Shown: positions 1 through 8,913, numbered from the stretch's first letter. The stretch: DNA of 51,566 nt from Acidobacteriota bacterium (GCA_016871015.1 VFZX01000010.1:1-51566); one strand, 5' to 3'. Numbers and translations are program-made. The notes: a model not told the origin generated them from the sequence alone.

Positions 1-2016
1 CATCACGATTGCGCGCGTATTCGGGTTGAATCCGACCAGGCTGTTGTCACGCTCCGTCCCGGGCCGGGTGTACTCATACCGGACGCCGAGATTCAGCGTC
101 AACCGCTGGTTGACCTTGAAGTTGTCCTGGAAGTAGGCGGCTGTCTCACCGCCCCGCAACCGGAAGTAGGAACGGAAGAACCGCGCGAGATGGCGCGAAT
201 GCCCCAGGAACATGTTCGCAGCGTTGTGTCCGGTAAAGGGAACCGCGCCGTAAGCGGAGCCGGTGGTGGGATCGTGGAGGCTGGTAGCGAGGGTCGAGAA
301 ATTCACCTGGCCGTAGGTCACCTGCTGGTCGGGCAGCACATCGACCGACTCCCAGCGGTACCGGCCGCCGAACTGGATCTCGTGACGGCCATGGATCTTG
401 GTGAAATTCTGATCCACGTTGGCGATCCAACTGAAGTCGATGTTGAGATTGACGTTGGAATCGTAGTCCATTCCGAAGCCGGTATCCTGGATGCGCGGGA
501 ATCCAAGGCCACCGAAGGGATTCGGCAGGCCGAGCTCGGAGGCGATGTCCTGCGGGGCGATCGGCAGGCGGCCGCGGTAGTCGCGGGCGACATTGCCGAC
601 TGTCTCGCTGAAGAACGTGGGGGAGAAGGTGTGCGTCCAACTGACGACTCCGGTGTCGTTGGCCTGGTCGTCGAGCGCGCCGTTGCCCTTTCCGTCGAGC
701 GTTGTGGGCGAGGAGGCATTCGCGCCGGATCCAAGGGAGCTGGTGAACCGCCGGAACGCCGGGTTGTGTGAGTAGCGGAAGAAGAGCTGATCTTTCTCGG
801 AAGCACGCTGGTCCACGCGGATCGTCGTGGTTGACTGGTTGGTGTCGCTGAAGCCCAAGCCGAACCAGTTCGGCCCGACGAGTGGATTCACAGCGGGATT
901 GGTCGGGGTGGGGGTCACGTTGTAAAGATAGGCCGCCAGCGGACTGCGGCGGCCCACCGGAATCTGGTTGCCGGTGAAGGGCACGCGTCCCCAGTTGGCG
1001 CCCGTGCTCTGCGGATCATACAGAGTGAACTGCCGGCCCTGCGCGTCGCGGAGCTGCGAGAAGTCACCGGCGCGCATTTCGGTTGTCGGCATCGTGGTCG
1101 AGCGCGTGGAGGCCTGGCGCAACCGGTAGCCTTCGTAGGCGAAGAAGAAGAAGGTCCGGTTCTTGCCGTTGTAGATCTTTGGCAGGTATACCGGGCCGCC
1201 GACCGAGCCTCCGTACTCGTTGCGCACCAGGTGGGGAGCCTTGGTGAAGAAGTCCTGCCGCTGCCGTGCGACACCGAATCCGCTGTTGCGATGTGTCTCG
1301 AACAGCGAGCCGTGGATGGCGTTGGTTCCCGCCTTGGTCGTGAGGATAACCGTGCCCGGACGGTTCATCTTGGCCGAGGAATTGCTGGTCTCGGCGCGGA
1401 ACTCTTCGATCGTGTCGAGGCTCGGCGGGCGGGCTGGAATCGTCTGCCACTGCCGGTTCTCAAGCACGGCGCCGTCCTGGAGCAGCTCGAATCCATTGCG
1501 GATGCCGAAGACGCGCTGGCCTCCCGCCGGTTCCAAACCGGGCGTCGTCATGTAGATCAGGTTCTGGATGAAACGTCCATTGACGGGCAGTTGCTCAATG
1601 CGCGCCCGTTCGACCACGTTGGCCAGGGTCGGACTCGTCGTGGTCACCAGCGGAGTCACGTCTCCGGCCACGGTCACTTCGGTGGCCGTGGCACCCACTT
1701 TGAGCGAAGGATTCACCTCCGCTGCCTGTCCCACTTGCAGGGTCAGAGCGCCCTTCCAGGTCTCCATTCCCGCTGCTTCGACAGTGATCTCATAAGCGCC
1801 GGTCTGCACCGACGGGAAAAGGTAGAACCCCACCTCATTGCTGGTCGTGCTGAACTGCCGCGAGGTCTGGGTGTGATTGATCGTGACCTTTACCGCTGGC
1901 ATGACAGCGCCGGTGGCGTCGCGGACTGTCCCTTGAATCTTGCCAGTACCCGTCTGTGCCAGCAGAAGTGCCGCTGAAACGAACGTGCCGAAGATCACCT
2001 TGTGGAATTGCAACAT
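1..2016 (-). CDS. TonB-dependent Oar-like outer-membrane receptor (3' end outside window)
   Basis: Outer-membrane receptor of the Oar/carboxypeptidase-regulatory type abundant in Acidobacteriota, presumed to import large substrates using TonB energy. The frame is open for 672 codons up to the window edge, so the C-terminal barrel is missing. Seen: signal peptide (about residues 1-20, ending near LLLAQTG), a carboxypeptidase-regulatory beta-sandwich (about 24-105, with GTVRDATGAVMP), then a plug-like region (EQLPVNGR, TTKAGTNAIHGSLFE) and barrel strands. The ATG is preceded by a clear GAGGAG about 6 bases upstream. It lies 83 bp after the TIGR03437 gene and is probably co-transcribed with it. 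The substrate cannot be inferred. Confidence 0.88.
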   Translation of the reverse strand, partial: MLQFHKVIFGTFVSAALLLAQTGTGKIQGTVRDATGAVMPAVKVTINHTQTSRQFSTTSNEVGFYLFPSVQTGAYEITVEAAGMETWKGALTLQVGQAAEVNPSLKVGATATEVTVAGDVTPLVTTTSPTLANVVERARIEQLPVNGRFIQNLIYMTTPGLEPAGGQRVFGIRNGFELLQDGAVLENRQWQTIPARPPSLDTIEEFRAETSNSSAKMNRPGTVILTTKAGTNAIHGSLFETHRNSGFGVARQRQDFFTKAPHLVRNEYGGSVGGPVYLPKIYNGKNRTFFFFAYEGYRLRQASTRSTTMPTTEMRAGDFSQLRDAQGRQFTLYDPQSTGANWGRVPFTGNQIPVGRRSPLAAYLYNVTPTPTNPAVNPLVGPNWFGLGFSDTNQSTTTIRVDQRASEKDQLFFRYSHNPAFRRFTSSLGSGANASSPTTLDGKGNGALDDQANDTGVVSWTHTFSPTFFSETVGNVARDYRGRLPIAPQDIASELGLPNPFGGLGFPRIQDTGFGMDYDSNVNLNIDFSWIANVDQNFTKIHGRHEIQFGGRYRWESVDVLPDQQVTYGQVNFSTLATSLHDPTTGSAYGAVPFTGHNAANMFLGHSRHLARFFRSYFRLRGGETAAYFQDNFKVNQRLTLNLGVRYEYTRPGTERDNSLVGFNPNTRAIVM

Positions 2017-2099
2017 TGAACGCTCCTCACCGAAGGATTCAGGTGAAGTGTATCAGCGCGGTGCACCGCGCGCAATCGGCCTCGACAGCGGACAGCGGC

Positions 2100-3668
2100 C
2101 TACCGGTAGGTAACCGGCTTTGCGGCGATGCTCGTCGCCGCAACCGCGCCGAACTCCAGGCCGTCCGCGCGGAAGCGCGCCGCGGTCCTGCGGGTGGCGC
2201 CGACGCCGAGCACCCCTTCACCGGTTCCCGCGGGCATTGCCGACAACACCCAGGCCGGCACACTGAACTGCCCGGACGCCGGATTGGCCAGGCAATAGAA
2301 ACCCGCGCTCAGGGTCCCGGAGGGCGATACCCCATAGACGACGACCGCCTCTTGAGCAGCGTCCCCTCCCTGCCACCGGACCACCAGATCCTGCGCCCGG
2401 CTCACATCCGAGATCTGCTGCGCGTTCAACCATTGCACCGCTTCGGGCATCTGCACCCCCACCTGAAACGGACCCACGGCACGCGATCCCGGCCCGTTGT
2501 CCACGCGCACTGGACCCGGTTCCAGGAACCGGTTGAAGTCGCCCGAGTACAGACCAGGCAAGCCGAACCTTGGCAGCATCTGGCGTGACGACGACGCGAC
2601 CGTGGCGTTGACGCTCGCGCCCGCATCGAGTCCCGCCGCGACCCGGAAATCCGGCAACCCGGCGCCCTGGCTCCACTGGAACACGCACGAGCCCATTGGA
2701 ATGGAGCGCGTGCCAACGGCCGAGGCCAGCCGCGCGGGAGTCGTATTCAAAAACAGTGCGTCGCCGGAATCGGCATAGACCGTGCCGAACAGAATCCGCG
2801 TCAGATCCACGAGACCGTACGCCATCGCCCCGGTGTCGCGCAACCGTTCGAGGTCGCCCGGGCCCGGGCCCAGCGGATCCGTGCAGGCCGCGCCCTCAGG
2901 CTCGACAGTGATCGTTGTGAAGTTGCTCACCACGCCGTTCACGCGCAGCGCCACGGGCACATAACAGCCGCGGACCGAGTCTGGCACTGAGAACGCGATC
3001 TGATCGAGTCCCGCGCAGCAGCCGGAACGGCCCTGGTAGGCCGGATCCACCCGCCGCCCGCCCACGTAGACCTCGGTGTCGAGGCTCTGATTTCCAGGAA
3101 GCGGCCCCGCGGCTTCGTCGCCTTGCACGGATCCGAGCCCGGTACCCCACAGAACCACCGTCTGTCCCGGGCGGACCGGCTCGGTCAACGAGTTGAGCGG
3201 CTGTTCGGTCCCCGAGATCGCGTTCTGCGCGATCGCCGGACCCGCCCCTGTCTGGTTCCGCGTGAAGATCCCGAGCGCGGATCGCACGACGCGCACCGAG
3301 AACGGTCCACTGACTTCACCGTTGTAGGTGACGCGCAACGTGCCTTCGCCTACTGGCGTGCGCGACGGCAGAATCGCGGCCACCTGTCCCGCGAGCGTGT
3401 AGATGAGGAAGCAGTCGACCTGCGTCTGGCCCACGGTCACGCGGACGGAAGTCCCGCTGAGCGTCACCGGCAAGGGAAAGCTCGCCGTCTGGACCAGCGC
3501 CTGCGGCCCCAGTCCGCTTCCGTAGACCACGAACATGCCGCCCTGCGCGAGTCCGCCGCCGGGCAGTTCTCCTGGGAAATTGCTCGCTGCGTTGGCGGCC
3601 GCGGTGATGGCGGGTGCGCCCTGCGCCAGGGCCGCGGCGAACAGGAACAAGAGTGCCAGCCGGTTCAT
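2100..3668 (-). CDS. Secreted TIGR03437-domain protein, function unknown
   Basis: 522-residue exported protein. An N-terminal signal peptide (about 1-17) is followed directly by the repeated beta-rich module typical of the 'Solibacter uncharacterized' domain TIGR03437 (about 20-255): AANAASNFPGE, VYGSGLGP, then a second half with LWGTGLG and a CC pair in SGCCAGLDQIAF. The remaining 260 residues are beta-rich and match no family I recognise. This domain usually ends a long secreted protein; here it starts one. The start ATG overlaps the stop of the upstream 188-residue gene (ATGA), indicating translational coupling. The function is unknown; a surface or periplasmic binding role is only a guess. 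Confidence 0.85.
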   Translation of the reverse strand: MNRLALLFLFAAALAQGAPAITAAANAASNFPGELPGGGLAQGGMFVVYGSGLGPQALVQTASFPLPVTLSGTSVRVTVGQTQVDCFLIYTLAGQVAAILPSRTPVGEGTLRVTYNGEVSGPFSVRVVRSALGIFTRNQTGAGPAIAQNAISGTEQPLNSLTEPVRPGQTVVLWGTGLGSVQGDEAAGPLPGNQSLDTEVYVGGRRVDPAYQGRSGCCAGLDQIAFSVPDSVRGCYVPVALRVNGVVSNFTTITVEPEGAACTDPLGPGPGDLERLRDTGAMAYGLVDLTRILFGTVYADSGDALFLNTTPARLASAVGTRSIPMGSCVFQWSQGAGLPDFRVAAGLDAGASVNATVASSSRQMLPRFGLPGLYSGDFNRFLEPGPVRVDNGPGSRAVGPFQVGVQMPEAVQWLNAQQISDVSRAQDLVVRWQGGDAAQEAVVVYGVSPSGTLSAGFYCLANPASGQFSVPAWVLSAMPAGTGEGVLGVGATRRTAARFRADGLEFGAVAATSIAAKPVTYR

Positions 3669-4231
3669 GCTTCCCCCTCGAGCGCGGCGGCGAGTTTGTC
3701 CGCCAGGTTGTCTTCCGAATCGGACCAGATGGTGACACGCTGCACAGGCAGCGCCGCTGTTAGATCCGACGTCAGATGGAGCAGGCTCCGGATATTTGCG
3801 CGCACCGCCAGCAGGTTGCCGCCGGGATCGGGAACAAACGGACCGTCAATGCCGAACTCGACGCGGATGTTGTCGCCCAGTTCGTTGTCGAACTCCGGAG
3901 CAAAGCAAAGCAGCGCGACCCGGGCGGGCTGCAACTGCCAGTCTCCGTCACCGCCTTGTTGCATCAGATCCCAGCACGTCTCCACCTGGTAGGCACAGTC
4001 CGGATTCTGGAACTCCCGCGCAGCCGCCACCAGCTCTGAGACTTCCAACTCGTCCTCGAAACGCTTTTCGAGCGCGGGCGGCTCGACATATTCGATCGCG
4101 TACACCCGGACCGACGCGACCGGCGCCAGGCGCGAGAACGGGAATCGCGTCAACGCCTTCTGAAAATAGGCCAGGGCATTCTGCGCCGTGAATCCGCGAA
4201 TCCAGCAAGAAAGGTAGAGTTGATCGGCCAT
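3665..4231 (-). CDS. Conserved hypothetical protein, 188 residues
   Basis: I do not recognise a family. The protein is soluble-looking, with no signal peptide or membrane segment, rich in acidic and aromatic residues, and contains Cys residues in SCWIRGF and VETCWDLMQQ. It sits between a NicO-type metal transporter gene (3 bp gap upstream) and the TIGR03437 gene (4-base ATGA overlap downstream), so it is very likely a real member of that operon. Nothing in the sequence points to catalysis. The tight packing and the well-behaved, uninterrupted frame are the main evidence that it is translated. Confidence 0.75.
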   Translation of the reverse strand: MADQLYLSCWIRGFTAQNALAYFQKALTRFPFSRLAPVASVRVYAIEYVEPPALEKRFEDELEVSELVAAAREFQNPDCAYQVETCWDLMQQGGDGDWQLQPARVALLCFAPEFDNELGDNIRVEFGIDGPFVPDPGGNLLAVRANIRSLLHLTSDLTAALPVQRVTIWSDSEDNLADKLAAALEGEA

Positions 4232-4234
4232 CCG

Positions 4235-4987
4235 TTAGATCGTGCGAGCCGCCTGAACTACCATGATGACACCCACGAGGGTCACCACGCCGGCGCTCAC
4301 CACGGCGAGCTTGCGGGTCCAGGCGGCTTCCCCGGCGGCCTTCTGCATCGCGGGTCCGGCCAGCACCATCGCGCAGCCGATCGCGATCAGCACCGCCGCC
4401 AGCCCGAGGCTGAAGCTGACCAGCAGGGCCATTCCGAACAGGATGCGCTTCAGGGTAATTGACACCATCAGGACTACCAGGGCCTCGGGACATGGCACCA
4501 TCCCGCCGGAGATGCCGAGCGAGAGCAGCGTTCCCTTCGTGGGCGCTTCCCCATGGCTGTGCCCGTGATGGTGGCCGTGCCCGTGGTGATGTCCATGATG
4601 ATGGCCGTGGTGATGTCCGTGTCCCGACGCAGCCTGAAGACGCTGTTGCAGCAGCCACAGGCCGATTCCCGCCACCAGCAATCCGCTCAACAGCGACAGC
4701 CAGGGATAGATCCGCTCGACCGCGATCCGAGTCGATGCGTAAAGCGTCACCAGGCCGAGAATAAACACGCTCGCGGTGTGGGTCGCGGTCACCACCGCGC
4801 CGAGATAGACGGCGTCCGCGATCCGGCCGCGCGAGCCCACCAGGTACGCCGCGACGATCGTCTTTCCGTGTCCTGGCGTGAGGGCATGCGCCGCGCCCAG
4901 GAAAAACGCGAGCACGAGCGCGGTGATGAGAACTACCGGGTCAGTTGAGGAAGCTGCGAGGTATTGCTCGAGCTTCGGCAGGTTCAA
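4235..4987 (-). CDS. NicO/RcnA-type nickel-cobalt transporter with His-rich loop
   Basis: Inner-membrane divalent metal (Ni/Co) transporter of the NicO superfamily, most like exporters of the RcnA type. Seen: a first membrane helix carrying the family motif HALTPGHGKT (residues 34-43), further helices at about 56-80 and 95-113, a strongly His/Gly-rich cytoplasmic loop (about 122-146, repeated HHHG units) and three more helices ending near the C-terminus. The length of 250 is normal for the family. Translation seems to begin at TTG, overlapping the stop of the upstream PLP-enzyme gene (TTGA). No metal-responsive regulator (RcnR/NikR) is visible nearby, so the metal and the direction of transport remain inference. 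Confidence 0.88.
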   Translation of the reverse strand: MNLPKLEQYLAASSTDPVVLITALVLAFFLGAAHALTPGHGKTIVAAYLVGSRGRIADAVYLGAVVTATHTASVFILGLVTLYASTRIAVERIYPWLSLLSGLLVAGIGLWLLQQRLQAASGHGHHHGHHHGHHHGHGHHHGHSHGEAPTKGTLLSLGISGGMVPCPEALVVLMVSITLKRILFGMALLVSFSLGLAAVLIAIGCAMVLAGPAMQKAAGEAAWTRKLAVVSAGVVTLVGVIMVVQAARTI

Positions 4988-6255
4988 CCGGCGATCTCCC
5001 TGACGGCGGCGACGGTGCGGTCCATTTCCTCCATCGTGTTGTAGATGTGGGCCGAGATCCGCAATCCGCGCGAGTCACCGGAGGCGGTGTTGGCGATCGA
5101 GATCCGGTGCCGCTGCCACAGCGCGTCGTAGGCGGGTTTCATCTCCTTGGCCGGGAGATCGACTTTGACCACGCCGCCGGAGAGTCCGGGCTCCATGCTG
5201 GTCTTCAGCTTGGCTCCGGGGATCTCCACGAGGCCGCGCATGGCCCGCTGCGCCAGCGCGCGCATTCGCGCTTCCACGTGCCGCATGCCGACCAATTGCA
5301 GGAAATCGACCGTGGCTTCGAGTGCGACCAGCCGCGGATTGTCGCGCTGTCCGAAGACCTCCAGTTTCCGGGCGCCGACCAGATTGTCGGACCATCCGGC
5401 GGTGACGATCGCGGGCCAGACCTGCGGGATCCGGTCGGCGCGGACGTACAGCACGCCGGCTTCGAGCGGTCCCATGGGCCACTTATGGGCGCTGCCCGCG
5501 TAGGAGTCGCAGCCGATCTCGCGCAGGTTCACGTCGAGCGCTCCGAGTGTCTGCGCGCCGTCGAGGTGCATCCACAGATTGTGGCGGCGGGCGATCCCGG
5601 CGATCTCTTTGGCCGGATACATCACACCCGTCGTGTTGGTGACGTGGGAGACCGTGATGACTCGGGTGCGCGGCGTGATGGCCTGTTGCAGCCCGTCAAG
5701 CAGTTGCTGCTTGGACGTGGCGGGTACAGGAACAGCGACTACCTTGACTACGAGCCCATCACGTTTGGCGCGTACCTTCCACGAGTCGAGATTCGACGGA
5801 TGGTTATGCGCGGTGACGATGATCTCGTCGCCCGCCTTCAGGTCCACTCCCCGGACGATTGTGTTGGCGCCCTCGCTCGTGTTGCGCACGAACGCAATCT
5901 CATCCGCGGTGACGCCGAGCATCGACGCCCACTTCTTGCGGCAGCGCTCGGCGAGCGGATCGTACTTCTCACGGTTCTGGAACGACGGGTTGGCCTGGAA
6001 ATCGCGGAGCAGCTCCGCGTGGCGGTCCAGCACGCCGCGTGAGGCGGGGCACACGTTGGCGGCGTTGAGGTAGATCAGGTTGTCATCGAGAGGGAATTGG
6101 CGCTTCACCATCCGCCAATAGTCCTCGTTCTCTGGAGCGGCAATGCCCGGCGCGGCTTGAATTGACTGCACCATGGCGGCCCAGCCCGTGATGCGGGCAG
6201 CGGCGGAAGGGATGGCTCGGAAAAGATCGCGGCGAGAGTTTGGCATCGCTAACAT
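4984..6255 (-). CDS. Class V aminotransferase-like PLP enzyme with Tat-like N-terminus
   Basis: Fold-type I PLP enzyme of the class V aminotransferase/cysteine desulfurase group (isopenicillin N epimerase-like). Seen: phosphate and ring contacts in the usual order, including NTSEGAN (125-131), HNHPSN (150-155), HLDGAQ (230-235) with the PLP-binding Asp232, and the Schiff-base lysine in SAHKWPMGP (Lys258). No conserved desulfurase cysteine loop stands out, so sulfur chemistry is not supported. The N-terminus SRRDLFRAIPSAAARITGW resembles a twin-arginine signal, which would place it in the periplasm. A second ATG nine bases downstream (MPNSRRD) is an alternative start. It is the first gene of the minus-strand operon and lies 16 bp from the divergent ATPase gene. 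Confidence 0.85.
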   Translation of the reverse strand: MLAMPNSRRDLFRAIPSAAARITGWAAMVQSIQAAPGIAAPENEDYWRMVKRQFPLDDNLIYLNAANVCPASRGVLDRHAELLRDFQANPSFQNREKYDPLAERCRKKWASMLGVTADEIAFVRNTSEGANTIVRGVDLKAGDEIIVTAHNHPSNLDSWKVRAKRDGLVVKVVAVPVPATSKQQLLDGLQQAITPRTRVITVSHVTNTTGVMYPAKEIAGIARRHNLWMHLDGAQTLGALDVNLREIGCDSYAGSAHKWPMGPLEAGVLYVRADRIPQVWPAIVTAGWSDNLVGARKLEVFGQRDNPRLVALEATVDFLQLVGMRHVEARMRALAQRAMRGLVEIPGAKLKTSMEPGLSGGVVKVDLPAKEMKPAYDALWQRHRISIANTASGDSRGLRISAHIYNTMEEMDRTVAAVREIAG

Positions 6256-6271
6256 AGTACCCTAACGGGAG

Positions 6272-7351
6272 ATGGCAAGCCGGAAGCCGGATTCCTGGAT
6301 CCGCTCACTGCGGGTGATCAACACAGGGCCGTTCGACGACATCACGGTGAAGTTTGACCGTCATGTCAACGTGTTCACGGGGCCGAACAACTCGGGCAAG
6401 ACGGTGCTGCTATCGGTTTTGGCGTCGCAGCTTGTACCCGGATTCAAGCTCCCAGGCAAGTTCCAGCGCGAAGGGACGCGGTGGGTGGTCAACGGCTCCG
6501 TGCCCGCCGATGCGGCCATGTATGTTCCCGCGCTGCGCTTCGCCACCGGATTCCGCGCCAGCGCCCCCGGACGTCCCTCGGAAAAGCAAACCGATCTGCC
6601 GTACACGGAAAGCAGCGATCACCTGTTGCAGACGATGGTGAACCTGGACTACAAGGCCTACCGCGAACAGAGCCAGGAGATCCGCGAGATCAACGCAACG
6701 ATCGGCGCTCTGGTGTCGGAGATCACGGTGGGATATCCGGTTGAGTTCGCCGGAATCGGTGAGGACAGCGGCGGATTTTCCCCCCGGTTTCGAACGATTG
6801 ACGGCGTGTTCCCGCTGGATTCGCTGAGCCAGGGGACCCAGTCGCTGCTCCATGCCTGCGCGCGCATCGTGATCGAAGCGCGGCAGCCGGGCGTGCTGAT
6901 CATCGACGAGATCGACGCCCACCTGCATCCGGCCTGGCAGCGGCGTGTGATTCCGGCGCTACGAAAGTTCTTCCCTGGTCTGCAATTGTTCTGCGGCACG
7001 CACTCTCCATTGGTGGTGAATGGATTGAACAAGGGCCAGATTCACTTGCTCCGGCGCGATGCCCAGGGCAAGGTGGTGGCATCGGTCAACAGCGCGGACC
7101 TCACCGGATGGTCCTGCGACGATGTGTACTCGATCCTGTTCGATGTCGAGCCGGTGGACCAGCAGACGGCGGAGGAGCTTGCGTCTCTCAAGGACCTGAT
7201 CGCGATGGGAGCACCGGTGGACGCCTCCCAGACTCTCAAAGAGCAGATCACCAGGAAGATGGGTCCGGCCAATGACGCCCATGCGCAGCTTCTTGCGGAT
7301 CAACTCCTGCTCGAAGCCGCACGGCGGAAGTCGGCAGGCGGTAAGCGATAG
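6272..7351 (+). CDS. ptuA: AAA/ABC-type ATPase, PtuA-like (Septu defence component)
   Basis: SMC/OLD-like ATPase, probably the sensor-regulator half of a Septu-type anti-phage pair. Seen: Walker A GPNNSGKT (37-44), ABC signature LDSLSQGTQ (182-190), Walker B VLIIDEID (208-215) followed by AHLHP, and an H-loop THSP (243-246). At 359 residues it is shorter than most PtuA proteins and has little room for a coiled-coil insertion between the Walker motifs. The stop codon is immediately followed by the ATG of an HNH gene, an arrangement characteristic of ptuAB. The family name rests on this pairing and on the ATPase type; a generic AAA_15/AAA_21 ATPase is the alternative. GGGAG abuts the ATG, an unusually close ribosome-binding site. 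Confidence 0.75.
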   Translation: MASRKPDSWIRSLRVINTGPFDDITVKFDRHVNVFTGPNNSGKTVLLSVLASQLVPGFKLPGKFQREGTRWVVNGSVPADAAMYVPALRFATGFRASAPGRPSEKQTDLPYTESSDHLLQTMVNLDYKAYREQSQEIREINATIGALVSEITVGYPVEFAGIGEDSGGFSPRFRTIDGVFPLDSLSQGTQSLLHACARIVIEARQPGVLIIDEIDAHLHPAWQRRVIPALRKFFPGLQLFCGTHSPLVVNGLNKGQIHLLRRDAQGKVVASVNSADLTGWSCDDVYSILFDVEPVDQQTAEELASLKDLIAMGAPVDASQTLKEQITRKMGPANDAHAQLLADQLLLEAARRKSAGGKR

Positions 7352-7978
7352 ATGCACTACGTGGAGCGGGGTCCGGAACCGCCCGGGCTGGCAGAGATCC
7401 GCCGGCGCAAAACGCAGCGCTGGATCGACCACCACCGCGGCCAGGGCAGTGCTCCCACCGACTCGGAGTGGCGGCGGTTCGCTCCGGAACTGGGTGAGCG
7501 GTTCCACCTGCTGTGCGGCTATTGTGAGCGGCAGGAATCCGGAGACGTGGACCATTTCCGGCCGAAGGCGTCGTTTCCAGCGCTGGTGTACCAGTGGTCG
7601 AACTGGATCTACTGCTGTCCGAAATGCAATCACGGAAAAGGCAACCAGTGGCCCACCGATGGATACGTGGATCCCTGCGCGCGCCCGGTGCGTGACCAGC
7701 CGGAGCCGCACTTTACGTTTGATCTGGCCGAAGGAACGATTGTCCCGGCCGGCGGCCTGACGGCGGTCCGCCGACGCAGGGCGCAGTCCACGATTGACGA
7801 CCTGCGGCTCAACCGCGATCCCATCCGCCGCGAGCGATTGCAATGGGTGAGGGCGATCGAGCTGGCGCTGCGGAACTCGCCGGATCCCGATGATTTCGTC
7901 GCGATGATCACGGCGCGGGACTTTCGTCTGTCGTCACTCGCACGGCAGAAATGCAAGGAGATGGGACTCCTGCCATGA
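7352..7978 (+). CDS. ptuB: HNH endonuclease, PtuB-like / TIGR02646-like
   Basis: Predicted metal-dependent nuclease, the effector partner of the upstream ATPase. Seen: a zinc-ribbon HNH core with CGYC (55-58), the catalytic DVDHFRPK (His68), a WSNWIYCCPKCN segment supplying Asn84 and Cys89/Cys92, and a basic C-terminal half. The N-terminal pattern (hydrophobic-Pro-Pro-x-L-x-x-I-R-R-R-K) and the HFRPK motif match the TIGR02646 group, which includes the HNH effector of retron Ec78 and Septu. 208 residues. It begins directly after the ptuA stop and its own stop overlaps the next start (ATGA). There is no reverse transcriptase or msr-like gene nearby, so it is a stand-alone pair rather than a retron. 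Confidence 0.78.
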   Translation: MHYVERGPEPPGLAEIRRRKTQRWIDHHRGQGSAPTDSEWRRFAPELGERFHLLCGYCERQESGDVDHFRPKASFPALVYQWSNWIYCCPKCNHGKGNQWPTDGYVDPCARPVRDQPEPHFTFDLAEGTIVPAGGLTAVRRRRAQSTIDDLRLNRDPIRRERLQWVRAIELALRNSPDPDDFVAMITARDFRLSSLARQKCKEMGLLP

Positions 7979-8493
7979 TCACGGACCTGGTCGAGATCCG
8001 CCGGATGGGCGAAAAGAAGCGCGGTGAAAACGAAGCGTTCCGGCGTCACTTGAAGCGGCATGATTTCGTTGAGCGCAATCTGCGGCACATCGCGGAAGAG
8101 ATCGAAGACCAGATCGACTGCACCGCGTGCGCCAACTGCTGCCGCGTCGCTACGGTGAAACTGCTGGACCGGGATGTCAGCCGGCTGGCGAAGACGCTCC
8201 GGATTCCCGTGGGCCGCTTCCTCAACGAGTATTGCGAGGAAAGCGATGAGGGGCTGATCCTTAAGCGGACTCCGTCCGGGTGCCCGTTCCTCTCGGGGAA
8301 CCTCTGCACGGTGTATGATGACCGCCCGTCGACGTGCGCGGACTTTCCGCACCTGGTGCGCGGCGCCGGATCGCTGACCAGCCGCATGTGGGAGATGGTG
8401 GACCGCGCCACCTACTGTCCGATCGTCTACAACGCGTTGGAGGCGTTCAAGGTGGAGACGCGGTTTTTCGAAAAGTCGGCGCCGCGGAAATAG
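7975..8493 (+). CDS. YkgJ-family cysteine-cluster protein
   Basis: Small (172 residues) protein of the YkgJ/CxxCxxCC family, annotated elsewhere as putative zinc- or iron-chelating or Fe-S proteins of unknown function. Seen: the signature cluster CTACANCCR, then CPFLSGNLC, a fourth-block Cys in PSTCADFPH, and a late Cys in TYCPIVYN, in the family order. The chosen ATG overlaps the HNH gene stop (ATGA); an earlier in-frame ATG lies inside the HNH gene and is less likely. The coupling suggests co-expression with the ptuAB-like pair, but YkgJ proteins occur in many contexts, so a role in defence is not established. Confidence 0.8.
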   Translation: MITDLVEIRRMGEKKRGENEAFRRHLKRHDFVERNLRHIAEEIEDQIDCTACANCCRVATVKLLDRDVSRLAKTLRIPVGRFLNEYCEESDEGLILKRTPSGCPFLSGNLCTVYDDRPSTCADFPHLVRGAGSLTSRMWEMVDRATYCPIVYNALEAFKVETRFFEKSAPRK

Positions 8494-8616
8494 TACCGGT
8501 ACCGCCCGGAACCAGGACGTCGCAATTCTCCGCGGGCACAATGACCGGCCAGCTCCTGTTTCCTGGTCCTCCACTGTTGCAAGGTATGGTAGGGTGGAGG
8601 ATCAGGAAAGGAAACA

Positions 8617-8910
8617 ATGGAAGCGCTTGGAATGGTGGAAACCAAGGGTCTCGTGGGAGCGATTGAAGCCGCCGACGCGATGGTGAAGACCGCGAACGTG
8701 ACCCTGCAGGGGAAGGAGTTCATCGGCGCCGGATACGTCACGGTGACGGTCCGCGGCGATGTCGGAGCCGTCAAGGCCGCGACCGACGCGGGCGCCGCTG
8801 CCGCGCGCCGCGTAGGTGAGCTGGTCGCGGTCCACGTGATTCCCAATCCCCACGACGACGTCGAGAAGTTCCTTCCCGGTCAAAAGAAGAGCGACAAGAC
8901 CGCCGGATAA
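8617..8910 (+). CDS. Bacterial microcompartment hexameric shell protein (BMC-H)
   Basis: 97-residue single-BMC-domain protein of the PduA/EutM/CcmK type, which tiles into hexameric shell facets. Seen: the N-terminal [20 protein letters not shown] strand-helix pattern, the [15 protein letters not shown] helix, and the terminal strand [13 protein letters not shown]. The pore region reads [10 protein letters not shown], with RGD where KIGSG is common, so the pore is likely charged and lacks the usual glycine-serine lining. A strong AGGAAAGG ribosome-binding site precedes the ATG. It is followed after 3 bp by an acylating aldehyde dehydrogenase that carries shell-targeting-like helices. No pentamer or trimer shell gene is present in the window. 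Confidence 0.93.
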   Translation: MEALGMVETKGLVGAIEAADAMVKTANVTLQGKEFIGAGYVTVTVRGDVGAVKAATDAGAAAARRVGELVAVHVIPNPHDDVEKFLPGQKKSDKTAG

Positions 8911-8913
8911 GCC

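Noticed and set aside
3123-3992. A plus-strand frame of 289 codons across the TIGR03437 gene
   Set aside because: Arg/Pro-rich shadow with no start context; minus-strand genes are supported by overlaps and domains.
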